A stretch of 64,000 bases of DNA from Ovis canadensis (Eukaryota > Chordata > Mammalia > Artiodactyla > Bovidae), in assembly GCF_042477335.2 (NCBI RefSeq), contig NC_091247.1:8206501-8270500 (forward strand). Reading direction: 5' to 3'. The position numbers and the translations under genes were made by a program. Below are positions 58,995 to 64,000 of the stretch, one piece after another (the stretch's first letter is position 1; every line of letters starts with the position of its first letter). The notes beneath the pieces are model-generated. The model saw only the letters and a program-made list of their open reading frames with translations, made no database searches and was not told where the DNA came from.

Positions 58995-59867
58995 CAGTCA
59001 GTTCAGTCCCTCAGTCATGTCCAACTCTTTTCGACCCCATGAATCACAGCACACCAGGCCTCCCTGTCCATCACCAACTCCCAGAGTTCAGTCAAACTCA
59101 TCTCTGAGTTGGTAATGCCATCCAGCCATCTCATCCTCTGTCGTCCCCTTCTCCTCTTGTCCCCAATCCCTCCCAGCATCAGGGTCTTTTCCAATGAGTC
59201 AACTTTTCACATGAGGTGGCCAAAGTATTGGAGTTTCAGCTTTAGCATCAGTCCTTCAATGAACACCCAGGACTGATCTCCTTTAGGATGGACTGGTTGG
59301 ATCTCCTTGCAGTCCAGGGGACTCTCAAGAGTCTTCTCCAACACCACAGTTCAAAAGCATCAATTCTTCGACACTCAGCTTTCTTCACAGTCCAACTCTC
59401 ACATCCATACATGACCACTGGAAAAATCATAGCCTTGACTAGACGGACCTTTGTTGGCAAAGTAATGTCTCTACTTTTTAATATGCTATCTAGGTTGGTC
59501 ATCACTTTCCTTCCAAGGAGTAAGCGTCTTTTAATTTCATGGCTGCAATCACCATCTGCAGTGATTTTGGAGCCTCCCAAAATAAAGTCTGCCACTGTTT
59601 CCACTGTTTCCCCATCTATTTGCCATGAAGTGATGGGACTGGATGCCATGATCTTCGTTTTCTGAATGTTGAGCTTTAAGCCAACTTTTTCACTCTCTAC
59701 TTTCACTTTCATCAAGAGGCTTTTTTGTTCCTCTTCACTTTCTGCCATAAGGGTGGTGTCATCTGCATATGTGAGGTCATTGATATTTCTCCCGGCAATC
59801 TTGATTCCAGCTTGTGCTTCTTCCAGCCCAGCGTTTCTCATGATGTACTCTGCATATAAGTTAAATA
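58995..59867 (-). mobile_element. BovB LINE in intron 1, with TSD
   Basis: 873 bp of BovB, antisense to FAM102A, with an exact 12-bp TSD, agctgacccttt, at 58983-58994 and 59868-59879. The ORF2 C-terminal frame is open for 197 codons (59248-59841) and keeps YADD (59758-59769). It is the least damaged BovB reading frame here but lacks most of the element. Confidence 0.95.
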
Positions 59868-61007
59868 AGCTGACCCTTTAGCTCTGGTTTTTTTTTTATA
59901 GTTGAGGGTTCTGAGGGGAGGGAAAGTTGCTACTCTAGCCCAGCTGTGGATTCTTGCTTTGAATTTCTAGGGCCTGGGCCTGATTTGAGATTCCGAGATC
60001 AGACAGCTGTGGGTTCAGACCAGATCTCCCAACCACACCTGGGGTAGGTGGCTTCTGTGCCTTGAATCTCAGTTTCCCTGCCTGTGATGTGGGGACAATG
60101 GTTCCTACCTCCCGGGCTTGGGGTGTGGACTCCAGGAGGTCAGGCAGGGAGAGCTGTCAGTTCCGCGCCCGATAAGTAGGCAGGAAGCTGACATGAACTC
60201 CTCCAGGAACACTTCCCCACTCTCCCTTCCACCCTAGGTTGACGAGCTTTGGTCCCCAACACCAGCAGGTCTTGCTTGATAGGTTTGGCCCAGGGTCATG
60301 CCCCACTGGTCATGCACTCTGACCTCGTGTGACCATGCCTCTTTTAGGCTAAGACTGGTCTCAAGACTGCCTCTTCTCTAGTATTGAGACTTGTGAAGGG
60401 TCAGCCCACAAAGCACAAGAACATTGACGATGCTCCTGAGAGCAGCTCTTCTGTCTGGGAGCATTTTCCCAGCCATCCTGCATGGCAGGGGATAGGGGTG
60501 GGCTCCTGAGATAGGGCTTAGGGGTGCAGTTCATCCCTCACCTCTTGAGTGAGCTCTGGACTCCTGAGTGTACGTTTGCTTATCTGTGAAGTGGGTGGTG
60601 GTTGTGCCTGCAGAGGGTTCATGCTTGAGCAGCCCCTGGCACAGGGCAGAGTACCCTGGAAATGAGCTGGGCTGGGCTACACTTAGTTGGGGGGCACCTT
60701 CACCCAGGTGCCTGGGTTTGGACCATTCCTGGGTCAAAGCCAGCAAGTTTACTTTGGATCCCTTCCAACAGCCTGCTGTCCTCTTGGGCTCTAAGAGCAA
60801 GAGGGAGTGGCCTGTTGCGTCTGCTGAGAATCGAATCCCCACACGTTCACCTGGGAGCTGCCGAGCTGCCTGCAGAGCCTGCCTCTGGGTACGGGCAAGT
60901 CTGGAGGGCAAAGCTGGGAGGCAGCGTGCCTGTGTCTGTAAAATGGAGAAGCCAGCACCTGCCCACTTTGTTTTATAAGTTGTTTTAATTATTTGGTTGC
61001 GTCAGGT

Positions 61008-61215
61008 CATATGGGTGGTATAGAATCCTCCTGCCAATGCAGAAGACACAGGAGACATGGATTTGATCCCTGGGTCAGGAAGATCCTCCGGGAGTAGGAA
61101 ATGGCAACCCAACTCCAGTATTCTTGCCTGGAAAATCCCATGAACTGAGGAGCCTGGCGAACTCCAGTCCAGGGCTGGCAAAGAATCAGACATGACTGAG
61201 CACGCACACACACAC
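61008..61215 (+). mobile_element. Bov-tA SINE in intron 1
   Basis: A plus-strand copy whose head is degenerate ('gtcatatgggtggtatagaatcc'); it ends in a CA-rich tail at 61200-61216. Confidence 0.86.
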
Positions 61216-61234
61216 ACGCATGCACACTGGGTCA

Positions 61235-61372
61235 TGTGGGATCTTTTGTTGAGGTGTTTGGGTTTAGTTGCTTCACAGCATGTGAGATCTTAGTTCCCAG
61301 ATCAGGGATCGAACCCACATCCCCTGCTTTGCAAGGCGGATTCTTGACCACAGGACCACCAGGGAAGTCTCC
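61235..61372 (-). mobile_element. CHR-2-type SINE in intron 1
   Basis: 'ttagttcccagatcagggatcg' to 'aggaccaccagggaagtc' on the minus strand. Confidence 0.87.
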
Positions 61373-61767
61373 ACTTTGGGTTTTTTTGATCCAGCTCAAG
61401 GTTTCCGGGCTGGTGAGCGGCAGGATTCGAGGCCAGGGGCGTCTGCCTGCAGAATCCTTCCTCCTGACCCTAATGCTTTCTCACCGCGCCAGAGTGGCCC
61501 GACTTCTAGGAACTTGTTGCTGCCTCGTTGCATCCCAGGAGGAGGGGCTGGCCGTGTCAGAACCACAACCAGCTGCTTCCCCCGCACGAGGCCCTGAATT
61601 CCTGGCAGGAGCCAGATGCTGCCTGGCCGCCGCGTGGGCCACGTCACTGGAATGGAGGCTCCACCGCCCTGCAGCCCCTGGACGGCCGCCTCGTTTGCTC
61701 CCTGGGGTGGGCCCCTCCCCAGGCGGCTGGACTCTATGCTCTTCAGGGAAGCACAGGCAGATGTCGT

Positions 61768-61979
61768 CTATTTAAATCGTTTCCTTATGAGACTCTCGCC
61801 TCTCCTGGCCCCGGGCTGGGCTTCATCAGCTGGGAACCCTGATTGCATCAGCACGACCACTCGAAACCACCCAAGGATGGGAGATTGCAGAGCCTGAGTG
61901 GCTGGGAGGTGCGGGCGGGATGCGGTGACTGGAGGTGGGGGGGAGGGATTCACGTGATGGAGCCTTGCTCTGCTTATCT
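61768..61979. promoter_or_regulatory. Candidate intronic enhancer or alternative promoter
   Basis: CTATTTAAAT (61768-61777, TATA/MEF2-like); ATTGCATCA (61842-61850, the reverse complement of the C/EBP-ATF element TGATGCAAT); TCACGTGA (61950-61957, a MITF/TFE-type palindrome); CTTATCT (61973-61979, inverted GATA). The sequence is repeat-free and GC-rich. The function is inferred from motifs only. Confidence 0.4.
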
Positions 61980-62242
61980 CTTGTCCTAGGGGCAGAAAGG
62001 AAGGGGCTGGGAGTCCCTGGGGTCCCACTCTGTGCTCACTCTTAGCCGGGTGCCCAACTCCTGCCTCGGAATTAACCTGGGAGCTTTTCACAAAGCCCAG
62101 TCCAGGGTCTGCAGCAGCGGTTCTCAACCAGGGATGTCTTTGCCCCCAGACAGTTGACAGTATCTGGGGACATATTCGGTTGTCACAGCTGGACTTGTGC
62201 TCATGGTAGGATGCCACAAAATGTCCTGTGATGCACAGGACA

Positions 62243-62254
62243 CCCCCCCCCCCC
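62243..62254 (+). repeat. Poly-C tract (C12)
   Basis: Twelve uninterrupted C residues in the intron. Confidence 0.9.
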
Positions 62255-63104
62255 ACAAAGAAAAGCCCAGAATGGTTTCAAATGTCTGGAGTGCTGAAGT
62301 GGAGACCTGCCGTGACAGAGTCTAGTTCTGGCAGGGCCCAGGAATCTTGGTTTGTGACAAACCAAAGGTTTTTCAGTGTTGATTCAAGTCTAAGAAGCTT
62401 TGTCCTCCCAGGCCCCGGCGCCCCCACTCCTAGACCGTGACCATGGTTGAGCTGCTTGGCTCTCTGCTGGGCACAAGACAGACGAATGCTTGCAGCCAGC
62501 CTGGGAAGGTGAGGGACTGAGGTTGGGTCAGGCTGGAGCCCTTCTATGGCCCCCGGCCCCCCGACTGAGACCCTCTCAACTTTCCTGCTCTGAGACTACT
62601 GCGGTCTGTGCTGTGCCTTCAGCCCAGATGGCCCTGCTTGGTCCCTATCTGCAAGGACCCTGTAGATGCGACAGCCTGTGGGCTGTAGCCAGCCTGAGGC
62701 CAGGAGGTAGCCCCCATGGTACCTGACCCCTTGTCAGCTGCTTGATGGAGTCTGGGGGCGGTGCTAAAGCTCTGAGATCTTAACATTTTTCTGGGCAGTG
62801 AGGCTGGTTTGGGCCAGGAGCTAGGGATGTGCCAATGAGCCGCCCTTGGGGAACCACGGAACCCCGACTCTGGGGGGAGGGGGCTCTTGCTGGGAGCCCC
62901 AGATTTCTCCATATGAAAGGCTAAGGATAGTGGCTTGCTTCCGGCCTTTCAGTTGCTGGGAGCCTGGGAAGAAGCATTTGCTCCACCCAGGTGTCCACTT
63001 TCCTTCCTGCTTTTGAGGGGCAACAACACGGGGAAGAAGTGAAGGGATGGCCATGGGTCAGCCTCTGACCCTATTCTGTCCCGCCTTGGTTGGGCTTGTT
63101 CTGC

Positions 63105-63185
63105 CCCTCCCTGGACCTCAGTTTCTTCATCTGTAAAATGGGACCAGTGCTGGCACATACCTCCTAGGACTGTGGTAGAAGACGA
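63105..63185 (+). mobile_element. MIR remnant in intron 1
   Basis: 'ctggacctcagtttcttcatc' and 'tgtaaaatgggaccagtgctgg' are MIR words. Confidence 0.7.
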
Positions 63186-63873
63186 TGCCTGTGTATACAA
63201 AACATGTGTCCTGTAGAACAGGCTCAATGAGAGGGCTGAGTTTTACTGCTGATTAAAGATGAGCCTGGAGGCAGGAAGACGTCCTCAACAAGAGTCCTGC
63301 TCTGTACAGCTCTTGTCGTGAGTTCCGGGGAGGCAGTGCTGGCCGAGAGATGCCCTGTGCCCCCATCTGTGTGGGGCCGCAAAGGTGGTTGGCTGCCTTT
63401 CTCTCGGTCCCTGATACATGGTGGGACAGATGCTAGGATGACGTAGTCACACACCCCCGCACCCCAGATTGGCAGAACTCTTTGTATTCCCCCTTGGGCT
63501 GAGCAGAGGAGAAAGGAGCTGGACACGGCCCAGTGGGTCGCCAGACAGCCCCACGTGGTGGGCGGGATCACCCTTTCATAGATGCAGTCCTGGCTCCTGG
63601 TGACAGGCCTCTGGGTCACTCATGCACCTCACCCTCACCTGCCTGTTCCCGCCACCCCCCCAACCCCGGCCTCTTTCCTTCCAGGTGGTCCTGGGCTCTT
63701 CCCACCATCTGGCCTGTCTCCTTGCGTCTTTGTCCAGCCAGCACAGCGTTGAAGTCCCAGGTGTGGGGTCACTGCCCCTGACCCAGTCAGGCCCCGGTCT
63801 CTTTAGCTCACTTGCAGCCCCTTCCCTTCCTAGGATGCTGGCAACAGTTGTCAAGTCACTTTTTGTGTAATTG

Positions 63874-64000
63874 GGCTTTCCATGTCGCTCAACTGGTGAA
63901 GAATCTGCAGTGCAGGAGACCTGGGTGGGTTGGGAAGATCCCCTGGAGAAGGGAAAGGCTACCCACTCTAGTATTCCGGCCTGGAGAGTTCCATGGACTC
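63874..64000 (+). mobile_element. Bov-tA SINE, cut by window end
   Basis: A plus-strand copy with head 'ggctttccatgtcgctcaac'. It runs to 'ggagagttccatggactc' at the last base. Confidence 0.9.

Overview
The window is nuclear DNA of a bovid ruminant (cattle, sheep, goat or a close relative). The evidence is the very dense set of ruminant or cetartiodactyl repeats: Bov-tA tRNA-derived SINEs, dimeric BOV-A2 SINEs, BovB (RTE) LINE fragments and CHR-type tRNA-Glu SINEs, lying among older L1, L2, MIR and MaLR remnants. The exact species cannot be read from the sequence. There is no prokaryotic feature of any kind: no operon, no CRISPR array, no phage.

Only one protein-coding gene is supported. At 48685-48830 (+) lies the first coding exon of FAM102A (EEIG1, early estrogen-induced gene 1). 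It encodes 48 complete residues of the N-terminal C2-like (NT-C2) domain and ends in a GTAGGA splice donor. It sits at the 3' edge of a GC-rich CpG island (about 47500-48450) with three CCAAT boxes, several GC boxes and YY1-like sites, which I read as the promoter. From 48831 to the window end is intron 1, over 15 kb; exon 2 is not in the window.

Layout. 1-47.4 kb is an intergenic region upstream of FAM102A, packed with transposons in nested layers; many insertions keep exact target-site duplications (TSDs). Unique islands between them (5.1-6.1, 10.6-12.1, 14.4-15.4, 21.9-23.5, 27.7-29.0, 30.0-30.9, 37.3-38.0, 41-41.9 and 45.2-47.4 kb) carry candidate cis-elements: a perfect palindromic oestrogen-response core inside an L2 remnant, a trio of co-oriented CTCF-like cores, a DR1 nuclear-receptor site and a CCAAT/E-box cluster. 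47.5-48.8 kb is the promoter and exon 1. 48.8-64 kb is GC-rich intron with few young repeats (CHR-2 at 58.2, BovB at 59.0, Bov-tA/CHR-2 at 61.0-61.4 and Bov-tA at 63.9 kb) and a few motif clusters that could be intronic enhancers or an alternative promoter.

I found no convincing new biological system. The more useful observations are the regulatory candidates around a gene named for oestrogen induction, the uncertain 5' exon structure of that gene, and several well-dated nested retrotransposition events.
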